7,651 bases of DNA from a bacterium (GCA_021784715.1 JAJYHP010000005.1:1-7651), one strand, 5' to 3'. Numbered from the stretch's first letter, positions 1-6,313 are shown. Notes: a model not told the origin generated them from the sequence alone. Numbers and translations are program-made.

Positions 1-741
1 GCGTTTCTGCGTCGGTTTATTAAACGGCGCGATTTGCAGGCGCACCGTGCTGCCCTTCGGTCCGCGGATCCAACGTTGCACGATATCGGTCGCAACGTGC
101 GCGACGGATTTCCCGTCGACCGAACTGAGAATCGCCGGATAGGTGAGCCCAGCTTTCGAAGCGGCGAGCCCCGGTAGCGGTTGCAGCAAAATGCGGCCGT
201 CGCGCAGCTGAAAGATGTAGACGCCGATACCGCCGAAATCGCCGCCGGAGAGGCTCTCGTCGAGCTGTTTCCACTGGCGCGGCGGTAGATAGACGGTGTA
301 GGGATCGTGTGGAGCGGCGAGGATTCCGCCGAGTGCGGCATCGACCAGAGCGCGCTGCGTCGCCTTTTTGAGGTGCGGCGCATCGAGACGATAGGCGGTG
401 TCGAGCGCGTCGGCGAGATGCTCGCCGTCGAGCAGGGCGTGCCCGGTCGGTACGATTGCAAGCGGCGCGGGCTTCGCGATGCCGTGGGCATGCAAATATG
501 CCGTCGCCGCTTTCTCTCCGCCGGAAAGAAGCGTCGCCGCCGTTATCGGTTCGTAATAATATCTTTCGACGTCGCCGAAGCCGGTCGCAAGCGTCTGTGC
601 ACCGGGCAGTGCCGCGAGGCGTTGCGCTTCCTTTGCGGCGTTGAGGCGTGTCAGCCCAACCCACGCGACGGCGATAACGGCGATGACGGCGATAGCGATG
701 ACGAGGAGTGAAGTAGAGCGATTTTTTGGCGCGTCGTTCAA
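1..741 (-). CDS. S41 family C-terminal processing protease, N-terminal part (cut by window start)
   Basis: This is the first 247 codons of a Ctp/Prc-type serine protease, which cleaves envelope proteins near their C-termini. Residues 11-30 form one hydrophobic segment (LLVIAIAVIAVIAVAWVGL), an uncleaved anchor or signal that places the protease outside the membrane. The family's pre-PDZ signature is clear at residues 146-175 (DPYTVYLPP, then LSGGDFGGIGVYI). A PDZ domain follows, with LPGLAASKAGL near 189-199, a DGKSV turn at 209-213 and RGPKGSTV at 226-233. The Ser/Lys catalytic core lies beyond the window. The start is TTG at 741-739: no ATG, GTG or TTG lies upstream in frame after the preceding gene's stop, and it sits just before the membrane segment. 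A weak GAG lies 8 bases upstream of it. About 60 extra residues (roughly 65-125) lie between the N-terminal helix and the DPY motif. It is last of the visible genes in the ftsEX operon, 41 bases after the M23 gene. The family is certain; substrates are unknown, but S41 proteases are known to degrade peptidoglycan hydrolases in other bacteria. Confidence 0.9.
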   Translation of the reverse strand, partial: MNDAPKNRSTSLLVIAIAVIAVIAVAWVGLTRLNAAKEAQRLAALPGAQTLATGFGDVERYYYEPITAATLLSGGEKAATAYLHAHGIAKPAPLAIVPTGHALLDGEHLADALDTAYRLDAPHLKKATQRALVDAALGGILAAPHDPYTVYLPPRQWKQLDESLSGGDFGGIGVYIFQLRDGRILLQPLPGLAASKAGLTYPAILSSVDGKSVAHVATDIVQRWIRGPKGSTVRLQIAPFNKPTQKR

Positions 742-782
742 GCGGAGATCTCGGTTTCTACAAGTGAGGAGGAAGAAAAGCC

Positions 783-1976
783 TTACGGAAGGCGTGGGGC
801 GGGATCGACGGGTTTGCCGTTGATACGGATCTCGAAGTGAAGGTGCGGCCCGGTCGAATAGCCGGTGGTTCCGACCGCACCGATCGCTTGCCCTTGCTTC
901 ACATGTTGGCCCGCCGTGACGTAAAACGCCGAGAGGTGTCCGTACGCCGTGGAGTAGCCGTCACCGTTATCGATCAGAATAAATTTACCATATCCGCCGT
1001 ACCATTGCGCCATCATCACCGTCCCCGAGGCGGCGGCGGTGATCGTCGTGCCCATCGGGGCGGCGATATCGAGCCCGGTGTGAAACTCCGGCGCGCTTCC
1101 GAAGGGATTTTTGCGCCAGCCGAACGGCGAGGTGATGATGCCGGTTACGGGCCAGGTAAAGTGGATCGGGCCGTGCGGTGCGACGGCGTTCCCGGCGATC
1201 CCCTCGGCGCGACGACGCGCCGCCTCTTCGGCGGCGATCTCGGCCTGCCGACGACGGATCAGCGCCTCGAGACGCGCCTCCTCGGCGGCGGTTAACTCTT
1301 CGTAGGTTGCGACCTCGACTGCGGCACTGCGGCGTTGCCGGTCGGCGAAAGCGACGAGGTTGCTGCGTTCGGCGGCGAGTGCGGAGAGGCGATTCTGTGC
1401 TTGCTGCTGCGCCTGTTGTTGGGCCTGTAGGGCGATCTGCATCCGCTGCAGGTCGCGCTGCACGGTAGCAACCTTGCGCTCGGCGTTTCGCCGGGCGATC
1501 ACCGCTTTCTCGTTCGCTTTGATAAGCAGTTGCAGATCTTGCCAGCGTTCGACGAAATCACTAAACGACGTCGCCGAGAGCAAGACGCTGAGATAATCGG
1601 GCTCGCCGTATTCGTAGATGCCGACCAGGCGCTTGCGTAAGAGGCCGTTTTGAAAGGCGAGCGATCGTTGCGCTGCAGCAAGTTGAATCGAATTCCACGA
1701 AATGCGCGCCTGCAACGAGCGCTCTTGCGCGGAGAGCGCGCCGAGCTGCGAACGCACCGTCGCCATCGCGGCGTTCGTCTCGGCGAGCTGCGATTTAAGG
1801 CTCTGCACGCGCGCCGCAACCGCGTTGAGGCGGGCGCGCTTCTCCTGCAGTTTTTTCGCCAAGCCGCCGGCTTTCGAACGCTCTTGCTGGATGCGTTGCT
1901 GAATCTGCGTATGATCGGCGCCGACGAATGAGAGCAGCATCGCCGCCGCTAGAGCAAGAGTGGGGAAGCGCTTCAC
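783..1976 (-). CDS. Secreted coiled-coil M23 (LytM-type) peptidoglycan endopeptidase, EnvC-like layout
   Basis: This 397-residue protein should be exported and cut peptide cross-links in the cell wall. A short signal peptide (residues 1-20: KRF, then LALAAAMLLSFVGA) is followed by two long helical, Ala/Gln/Arg/Glu-rich coiled-coil stretches at about 22-110 and 155-260. The second includes a Gln-rich run at 184-195. The M23 domain at about 285-395 keeps all zinc and catalytic residues: His299 and Asp303 (HTGLD), His347 (YGHL), and His378 and His380 (GPHLHFEI). The layout of signal, coiled coil and LytM domain matches EnvC-type partners of FtsEX, but E. coli EnvC has lost its catalytic residues and this protein has not, so it is probably an active enzyme rather than only an activator. 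The start is GTG at 1976-1974, overlapping the upstream TGA as GTGA, which suggests translational coupling. The operon position after ftsEX supports control by FtsEX; that is inference. Confidence 0.93.
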   Translation of the reverse strand: MKRFPTLALAAAMLLSFVGADHTQIQQRIQQERSKAGGLAKKLQEKRARLNAVAARVQSLKSQLAETNAAMATVRSQLGALSAQERSLQARISWNSIQLAAAQRSLAFQNGLLRKRLVGIYEYGEPDYLSVLLSATSFSDFVERWQDLQLLIKANEKAVIARRNAERKVATVQRDLQRMQIALQAQQQAQQQAQNRLSALAAERSNLVAFADRQRRSAAVEVATYEELTAAEEARLEALIRRRQAEIAAEEAARRRAEGIAGNAVAPHGPIHFTWPVTGIITSPFGWRKNPFGSAPEFHTGLDIAAPMGTTITAAASGTVMMAQWYGGYGKFILIDNGDGYSTAYGHLSAFYVTAGQHVKQGQAIGAVGTTGYSTGPHLHFEIRINGKPVDPAPRLP

Positions 1977-2929
1977 GTGCGTCGCTTATCCTTCACGTAT
2001 GCAGAGCCTTCGATCGATTTCGCGTATGCCTTCAACTCCGCGGCGATGAGACCGATCTGCCCGTAGTCGGTAAGTTTGCGGCGTTCGTTGGAGAGCGCCG
2101 CGATCGAGACCGACATCAGCGGCACGCGAATCGGCTCGCCGCGCCGGTCGTGGGTTTCGACGTAGCCGTTTCGACGATCGCTCTCGGAGTAGAGCGAGCC
2201 GACCCGCTCGTCGAACTCTTCGAGAATAACCTGCGCGATCTCATCGCAGCGCTCGGCGGTGGTGAGAATGACGAAATCGTCGCCCCCGATATGACCGAGC
2301 AAATCCCCCGGGCTGCCGCGCCGCCGCACTGCATCGAGCGAGATCGAGGCGAGCATAACGATCGCGTCGTCGCCGCGCCCGAAGCCGTAGACATCGTTGA
2401 ACGCTTTGAAGTTATCGAGATCGAGATAGAGTACGGCGAACGGCCGTCCGTCGGCGATGCGCCGACGCAGCTCCGCTTCGATGGAGATGTTTCCGGGGAG
2501 TCGCGTGAGCGGCGAGAGCGAAGAATCCGATTCGTGCCGGACGATGCGGGCGCGAACGCGTGCGAGCAATTCCGCCGGGCCGAAGGGCTTGGTGATGTAA
2601 TCGTCTGCGCCCGCTTCGAAGCCGAGGACTTTATCCTCGGGCTCTCCGCGCGCGGTCAGCATGACGATCGGCACCGAAGCGACGGTTGGGTTAGGGTGAG
2701 CGCGCAAGCGACGTGCGGTTGCGAAACCGTCGAGCAGCGGCATCCGCACGTCGAGCAAGATGAGATCGGGCAACGCATCTTCGACGCGCGCGAGCGCGTC
2801 TTCACCGTCGGTCGAGATCTCGACGTTATAGCCCGCGAGTTCGAGATTCGTGGAGATCACGCGGCGGAGCTGCTCGTCGTCATCGACGACGAGAATGGTA
2901 TGCCCAGCGGCCTCGGCGATGCGATTCAT
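1973..2929 (-). CDS. Response regulator with receiver and GGDEF (diguanylate cyclase-type) domains
   Basis: This is a 318-residue cytoplasmic two-domain protein. The receiver domain (about 10-130) has the acidic pocket Asp16/Asp17/Asp18, phospho-acceptor Asp60 (LILLDVRMP), Thr92 (MLTARGE) and Lys114 (ITKPF), so it should accept a phosphate from a histidine kinase, none of which is encoded here. The GGDEF domain (about 143-305) has DLDNFK at 170-175, GRGDD at 184-188 and the signature loop as GGDDF at 215-219, with Asp where Glu is usual at position four. The product-inhibition RxxD motif upstream reads SPGD (206-209), so its Arg is absent. Residues around 256-275 (GYVETHDRRG, then PLMSVSIA) resemble an insertion seen in a known GGDEF subfamily that also carries GGDDF. 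c-di-GMP synthesis is therefore plausible but unproven. The ATG at 2929-2927 overlaps the ftsX stop as ATGA. The same frame stays open further upstream inside ftsX, but that extension is Arg-rich shadow sequence and the receiver domain begins at residue 11 from this start. Confidence 0.92.
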   Translation of the reverse strand: MNRIAEAAGHTILVVDDDEQLRRVISTNLELAGYNVEISTDGEDALARVEDALPDLILLDVRMPLLDGFATARRLRAHPNPTVASVPIVMLTARGEPEDKVLGFEAGADDYITKPFGPAELLARVRARIVRHESDSSLSPLTRLPGNISIEAELRRRIADGRPFAVLYLDLDNFKAFNDVYGFGRGDDAIVMLASISLDAVRRRGSPGDLLGHIGGDDFVILTTAERCDEIAQVILEEFDERVGSLYSESDRRNGYVETHDRRGEPIRVPLMSVSIAALSNERRKLTDYGQIGLIAAELKAYAKSIEGSAYVKDKRRT

Positions 2930-3807
2930 GTACGCAGGTAGCGGCCGATCGAGAACCACGAAGAGAGTGCGCCGATGGCAATGCCGACGAGCAGCAATTG
3001 CAGGGCGATCGGCAGCAGTGCGATATGCGTGCCGTTGAGTTCGAGCCACGGAAGCGCAAGCGCGAGCTTCGACCAGAGCGCGGCTTTTCCGATCCCCAGG
3101 ATCAGCAGCGCGACGAGCGATCCCAACAGGCCGTGCAGCACGCCTTCGCAGACGAACGGCATGCGAACGTAGGTCGCCGTCGCACCGACGAGTTGCATGA
3201 TGGCGATCTCGCGGCGGCGCGCGTAGACCGTCAGGCGAATCGTATTCGAGATGATGATCGCAGCGACGCAAAGCAAGGCGACGATGAGCGCGATGCTGAC
3301 GCGTCGCAGGACCACGCCGAGCTGCAACAGGCGCCCGACGATGGTTTTCCCGTACACCACGTTGGCAACGCCGGGCTCTCCGCGCAACGCATCGGCGACC
3401 GCCGAAACTTCCGCCGGGTCGCTGACGCGAACGCGGAATTTATCGGGAAGCGGGTTCTGCGTGAGCATCGAAACGTCGATCGAGCCTTGCGTCTGACGGC
3501 GCAGTTGCTTGAGCCCTTCCGCTTTCGGAATAAAGGTGAACGAAGCGACGCGCGTGTCGGCGCGCAGGACGTCGCGGAGGTGGTTTTCTTGCGCGATCGT
3601 CGCGTTGGTGTGGAAATAGACCGATATCTCGATCTGCTTGAGCAGCCGATCTCCCACCCCCGCGAGCGTCAAGCGCACGAAGAGGAAGAGACCTAATAAA
3701 ACAACGGTCACCGCGACAGTGCCGATCGCGGTGGCTTGCATGCCGGCGTTGCGCGTGAAGTTGCGCCCCACCTCACCCAGAAAGAACTTGACCTTGCCCC
3801 AGTCCAA
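2926..3807 (-). CDS. ftsX: Cell division protein FtsX (ABC transporter-like permease)
   Basis: FtsX is the membrane subunit of the FtsEX complex. It carries no solute: it relays FtsE ATP hydrolysis across the membrane to peptidoglycan hydrolases. The 293 residues show four membrane segments at about 24-48, 169-190, 216-245 and 263-285. A large external domain of about 120 residues (49-168) lies between the first two, which is where hydrolase partners bind in characterised systems. The cytoplasmic loop motif ARRREIAIMQLVGAT (196-210) is the family hallmark that contacts FtsE. The start is TTG at 3807-3805, inside the 3' end of ftsE, giving a 35-base overlap. A GGGGA lies about a dozen bases upstream. 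An alternative GTG at codon 13 would shorten the amphipathic N-terminus typical of FtsX, so TTG is preferred. The stop overlaps the ATG of the next gene. Confidence 0.95.
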   Translation of the reverse strand: MDWGKVKFFLGEVGRNFTRNAGMQATAIGTVAVTVVLLGLFLFVRLTLAGVGDRLLKQIEISVYFHTNATIAQENHLRDVLRADTRVASFTFIPKAEGLKQLRRQTQGSIDVSMLTQNPLPDKFRVRVSDPAEVSAVADALRGEPGVANVVYGKTIVGRLLQLGVVLRRVSIALIVALLCVAAIIISNTIRLTVYARRREIAIMQLVGATATYVRMPFVCEGVLHGLLGSLVALLILGIGKAALWSKLALALPWLELNGTHIALLPIALQLLLVGIAIGALSSWFSIGRYLRT

Positions 3808-4483
3808 GATAATAAAATCCCCGCTCTTCGTCGGTGAAAATGCGCCCGTCTTCGAGCCGAACGACGCGCTTGCGCATACGATCGACGACGGACTGATTGT
3901 GCGTCGCTACCACGACGGTGGTGCCTTTGGTATTGATGCGCAGTAACAGGTCCATAATCTCGGCCGTGTTTTCAGGGTCGAGGTTGCCGGTCGGTTCGTC
4001 GCAGAGCAAGAGTTTGGGATTATTGACGATCGCGCGGGCGATGGCGGTGCGTTGCTGTTCGCCGCCGGAGAGTTCGCTCGGAAACATGCGGCTCTTGTGT
4101 GCGAGCCCGACGAGATCGAGGGTGCGCGGTACTTGCCGTTCGATCTCGCGCGTGTGCGCTCCGGTGACATGCATCGCAAAAGCAACGTTTTCCCAGACCG
4201 TTTTGTCGTTGAGCAACTTAAAATCTTGAAAGATGACGCCGAGATGGCGCCGTAACGAGGCGATGCGCGCGCCGCGGAGCTTGTCGACGCGGATGCCGTC
4301 GACGACGATCTCGCCGTGGCTGGGAATCGCGTCGTGGTAGAGCAACTTCAACAGGCTCGATTTCCCGGTCCCCGAGCTACCGACGAGAAAGAGGAAGTCC
4401 CCTTTTGCGATTTCGAGCGTCACGTTGTCGAGCGCTCGTACCCCGTTGGGATAGGTGAGGGAGACGTTGCGAATCGAGATCAT
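3773..4483 (-). CDS. ftsE: Cell division ATP-binding protein FtsE
   Basis: FtsE is the cytoplasmic ATPase of FtsEX, acting at the division site or lateral wall. The 236-residue protein has every ABC ATPase motif: Walker A GSSGTGKS (35-42), Q-loop FQD (85-87), signature LSGGEQQR (138-145), Walker B LLLCDEP (158-164, catalytic Glu163), D-loop GNLD (166-169) and switch His195. The length and the opening [20 protein letters not shown] are typical of the family, and the adjoining ftsX confirms the assignment over other small ABC ATPases such as LolD. Residues 220-236 form a short Gly/Tyr-rich tail whose DNA also encodes the start of ftsX. The ATG at 4483-4481 has no recognisable Shine-Dalgarno sequence. 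It is the first gene of the minus-strand operon, reading away from the divergent acyl-CoA dehydrogenase gene. Confidence 0.96.
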   Translation of the reverse strand: MISIRNVSLTYPNGVRALDNVTLEIAKGDFLFLVGSSGTGKSSLLKLLYHDAIPSHGEIVVDGIRVDKLRGARIASLRRHLGVIFQDFKLLNDKTVWENVAFAMHVTGAHTREIERQVPRTLDLVGLAHKSRMFPSELSGGEQQRTAIARAIVNNPKLLLCDEPTGNLDPENTAEIMDLLLRINTKGTTVVVATHNQSVVDRMRKRVVRLEDGRIFTDEERGFYYLGLGQGQVLSG

Positions 4484-4528
4484 TGCTGGTAGAGGGGTTT
4501 TCCGGCGTCGGCAGCCTATACCTCCGGC
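4484..4528. promoter_or_regulatory. Compact divergent promoter region between ftsE and the acyl-CoA dehydrogenase gene
   Basis: Only 45 bases separate the two divergent start codons, so both promoters should lie here or inside the genes. On the plus strand TATACC (4517-4522) ends 6 bases before the ATG at 4529, a spacing that would put transcription initiation at or next to the start codon. On the minus strand TAGGCT (4518-4513) fits the TANNNT pattern of a -10 box and would give ftsE a leader of about 20 bases. The two candidate boxes share the TA at 4517-4518. I see no convincing -35 element on either strand and no Shine-Dalgarno sequence for either gene. Both promoter calls are inference from position and short matches. 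Confidence 0.35.
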
Positions 4529-5677
4529 ATGAACTTCGATTTAACCGACGAGCAGCTTGCTATTTCGCGCCTTGCCCGCGAGTTCGCCACCGACGAGGTA
4601 CGCCCGCGTGCCGAGGAGATGGACCGCGAAGAGGCCTTCCCCTACGACCTGGTCGCCAAGATGGCCGAGCTCGGTTTCCTGGGGCTTCCCTTTCCCGAGG
4701 CCTACGGCGGCGCCGGGGCCGATACCGTCAGCTATGCGCTGGCGATCATGGAGATCGCCCGCGCCGATGCCTCGACCGCGATCACGATGGCGGCGCACGT
4801 CTCGCTCGGCGCGACCCCGTTCTACCTCTTCGGCACCGAGGAGCAGAAGCAGCGCTACCTCGTGCCGCTCGCGCAGGGCAAGATGCTCTGGGGCTTCGGC
4901 CTCACCGAGCCCGAAGCGGGCAGCGACGCGGGCAACTGCCGCACCACCGCGCAGCTCGAGGGCGGGCAGTGGCGCATCAACGGCACCAAGGCGTTCATCA
5001 CCAACTCGGGCACCGATAAGAGCGGCGGCACGACGATTACCGCCGTTACCGATAAGCGGGCCGACGGCCGCTCGGAGATTTCGAATATCATCGTTCCGCA
5101 GACGACGCCCGGATTTACGCGCAGCAAGAAGTATCGCAAGATGGGCTGGCGCGCCTCCGATACTCGCGAACTCTCGTTCGTCGATGCGTGCGTTCCCGAG
5201 GAAAACTTGCTCGGCAAACGCGGCGAAGGGCTCAAGCAATTCTTGACGATTCTCGACGGTGGCCGCATCTCGGTCGCCGCGCTGAGCGTCGGCCTCGCGA
5301 TGGGTGCTTACGACGAAGCGCTCGCTTATGCAAAAGAGCGCCGCGCATTCGGGCAGACGATTTCGAAGTTCCAAGCGATCCAATTCAAACTCGTCGATAT
5401 GCTCTGCGAGATCGAGCATTCCAAACTGATGGTGCTCAAGGCGGCGTGGGAGAAAGATAACAAACGCGATTTTCTGCAGACGGCGAGCCTGGCGAAACTC
5501 TACGCGGGCGAAGTCTCGCGCCGGGTGGTCAACGAGGCGGTCCAGATCCACGGCGGCTACGGCTTTATGGACGAGTATCCGGTCTCGCGGATGTACCGCG
5601 ATCAGAAGATCAACGAGATCGGCGAAGGAACCAACGAGGTTCAGCGCGTGGTGATCGCGCGTCGGATGGGGTTGTAG
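4529..5677 (+). CDS. Acyl-CoA dehydrogenase (short/branched-chain type flavoprotein)
   Basis: This FAD enzyme introduces the alpha-beta double bond in acyl-CoA thioesters, passing electrons to electron-transfer flavoprotein in fatty-acid or branched-chain amino-acid breakdown. The 382 residues match the family's usual length of about 380. The helical N-terminal domain opens LTDEQLAISRLAREFA. FAD/substrate-binding motifs are GFGLTEPEAGSDAG (122-135), TKAFITN (153-159), and RRAFGQTISKFQAIQ (271-285). HGGYGFMDEYPVSRMYRD runs from 341. The catalytic base is Glu366 in GEGTNEVQR (365-373), the position used by short-chain and bacterial butyryl-CoA dehydrogenases. Chain-length preference cannot be read from sequence, and no beta-oxidation or ETF gene is adjacent. 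The ATG at 4529 lacks a Shine-Dalgarno sequence and follows a TATACC box, consistent with a leaderless message. Codon use is uneven: codons 29-162 (4613-5014) are about 94% G/C at the third base, against about 77% in codons 163-382. Confidence 0.95.
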   Translation: MNFDLTDEQLAISRLAREFATDEVRPRAEEMDREEAFPYDLVAKMAELGFLGLPFPEAYGGAGADTVSYALAIMEIARADASTAITMAAHVSLGATPFYLFGTEEQKQRYLVPLAQGKMLWGFGLTEPEAGSDAGNCRTTAQLEGGQWRINGTKAFITNSGTDKSGGTTITAVTDKRADGRSEISNIIVPQTTPGFTRSKKYRKMGWRASDTRELSFVDACVPEENLLGKRGEGLKQFLTILDGGRISVAALSVGLAMGAYDEALAYAKERRAFGQTISKFQAIQFKLVDMLCEIEHSKLMVLKAAWEKDNKRDFLQTASLAKLYAGEVSRRVVNEAVQIHGGYGFMDEYPVSRMYRDQKINEIGEGTNEVQRVVIARRMGL

Positions 5678-5696
5678 GCGCGCCGACCCTCTGCTT

Positions 5697-5750
5697 GCCT
5701 CCGTGCCGTGCAACTTCGCGGGCTCGCGCCCCGTTGAACGGCACGGAGGT
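5697..5750 (+). promoter_or_regulatory. Hairpin that buries the peroxiredoxin ribosome binding site
   Basis: A perfect 12-bp inverted repeat pairs 5698-5709 (CCTCCGTGCCGT) with 5738-5749 (ACGGCACGGAGG), and a G-U pair (5697/5750) can extend it. After one mismatch, CAAC (5711-5714) pairs with GTTG (5733-5736), and GGGC/GCCC (5720-5723 with 5728-5731) can close the loop. The 3' arm contains GGAGGT (5745-5750), a canonical Shine-Dalgarno sequence 7 bases before the peroxiredoxin ATG at 5758, and the 5' arm carries its complement CCTCC. In RNA the structure would hide the ribosome binding site. It begins 20 bases after the dehydrogenase stop and has no T-run behind it, so an intrinsic terminator is less likely. 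The pairing is seen directly; a regulatory role is inferred. Confidence 0.6.
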
Positions 5751-5757
5751 AGTGACT

Positions 5758-6312
5758 ATGCGTTCAACGTTTTTCCGTTCTCTTGCGCTCGGCGCGCTGC
5801 TCCTGGGGATCCTCACGCCGGCAGCCCAAGCGGCCCTGCCGGTCGGTGCGAAGGCGCCGATGTTTACGTTGCAGGCGACCCAAGGCGGCAAGGTGTTTCC
5901 GTTTTCGCTCGCCGCGGCTCTGAAGAAAGGGCCGGTCGTGCTCTATTTCTACCCGGCGGCATTCACCCCGGGCTGCACGATCGAAGCGCATGATTTTGCC
6001 GACGCGATCGGCAAATATAAGGCGCTTCACGCAACGGTGATCGGCGTCTCGCACGATCCGCTAGCAAAGTTACAGCGCTTTTCCGTCAGCGTCTGTCGCC
6101 GTAAGTTCCCCGTTGCCGCCGATATCAACCAAACGGTGATGAAAGAATACGACGCCGTACTCACGGCGGCTCCGCAGTACGCCAACCGTACGTCGTACGT
6201 GATCTCACCGCAGGGCCGGATTATCTACACCTATACGAATTTGCAGCCCGGGAAACATGTCGCAAACACCCTCGCCGCACTCAAGCGCTGGGAAGCGACC
6301 CACAAAATCTAA
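5758..6312 (+). CDS. Secreted peroxiredoxin of the PrxQ/BCP family
   Basis: This thiol peroxidase reduces hydrogen peroxide and organic hydroperoxides outside the cytoplasm. The 184-residue precursor has a signal peptide with a Leu/Ala core (residues 8-22) and a likely AQA/A cleavage after residue 25. The active-site motif PxxxTxxC is complete at 66-73 (PAAFTPGC), with peroxidatic Cys73 and the conserved Arg144 (NRTSYVI). The resolving Cys of classic BCP, five residues after the first, is His78 here. The only other cysteine is Cys113 (FSVSVCRRKFPVAAD), about 40 residues downstream, resembling PrxQ variants that resolve from a later helix. The ATG at 5758 is chosen because it has GGAGGT at the right spacing and begins the signal peptide; a TTG at 5695 in frame would add 21 unlikely residues. 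This is the only gene in the window with a strong Shine-Dalgarno sequence, and that site is held in a hairpin. It converges on rmuC. Confidence 0.92.
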   Translation: MRSTFFRSLALGALLLGILTPAAQAALPVGAKAPMFTLQATQGGKVFPFSLAAALKKGPVVLYFYPAAFTPGCTIEAHDFADAIGKYKALHATVIGVSHDPLAKLQRFSVSVCRRKFPVAADINQTVMKEYDAVLTAAPQYANRTSYVISPQGRIIYTYTNLQPGKHVANTLAALKRWEATHKI

Positions 6313-6313
6313 C

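Noticed and set aside
20..664. Long minus-strand open frame rich in Arg (214 codons)
   Set aside because: It is a shifted-frame shadow of the S41 protease, whose own frame gives the DPY and PDZ motifs over the same bases.
1390..1430. Short repeat encoding the Gln/Ala-rich run in the M23 protein
   Set aside because: Imperfect and in frame within a coiled coil; ordinary low-complexity coding, not a separate repeat element.
1928..2941. 337-codon plus-strand open frame opposite the response regulator
   Set aside because: Antisense shadow; the minus-strand frame carries complete receiver and GGDEF motifs with overlapping operon starts.
2930..3271. N-terminal extension of the response regulator frame
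   Set aside because: The extension lies wholly inside ftsX, is Arg-rich and has no domain; the ATG overlapping the ftsX stop starts just before the receiver domain.
2998..3696. 232-codon plus-strand open frame opposite ftsX
   Set aside because: Charged, motif-free antisense shadow of a clear FtsX gene.
4541..5713. 390-codon open frame antisense to the acyl-CoA dehydrogenase
   Set aside because: High-GC antisense shadow with no recognisable domain; the plus strand encodes a full-length conserved enzyme.
5698..5749. Inverted repeat as intrinsic terminator of the dehydrogenase gene
   Set aside because: No T-run follows and the loop is 28 bases; overlap with the next gene's ribosome binding site is a better explanation.
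5695..5757. TTG start 21 codons upstream of the peroxiredoxin ATG
   Set aside because: It would place non-signal-like residues before a good signal peptide, and the ATG has an ideally spaced GGAGGT.
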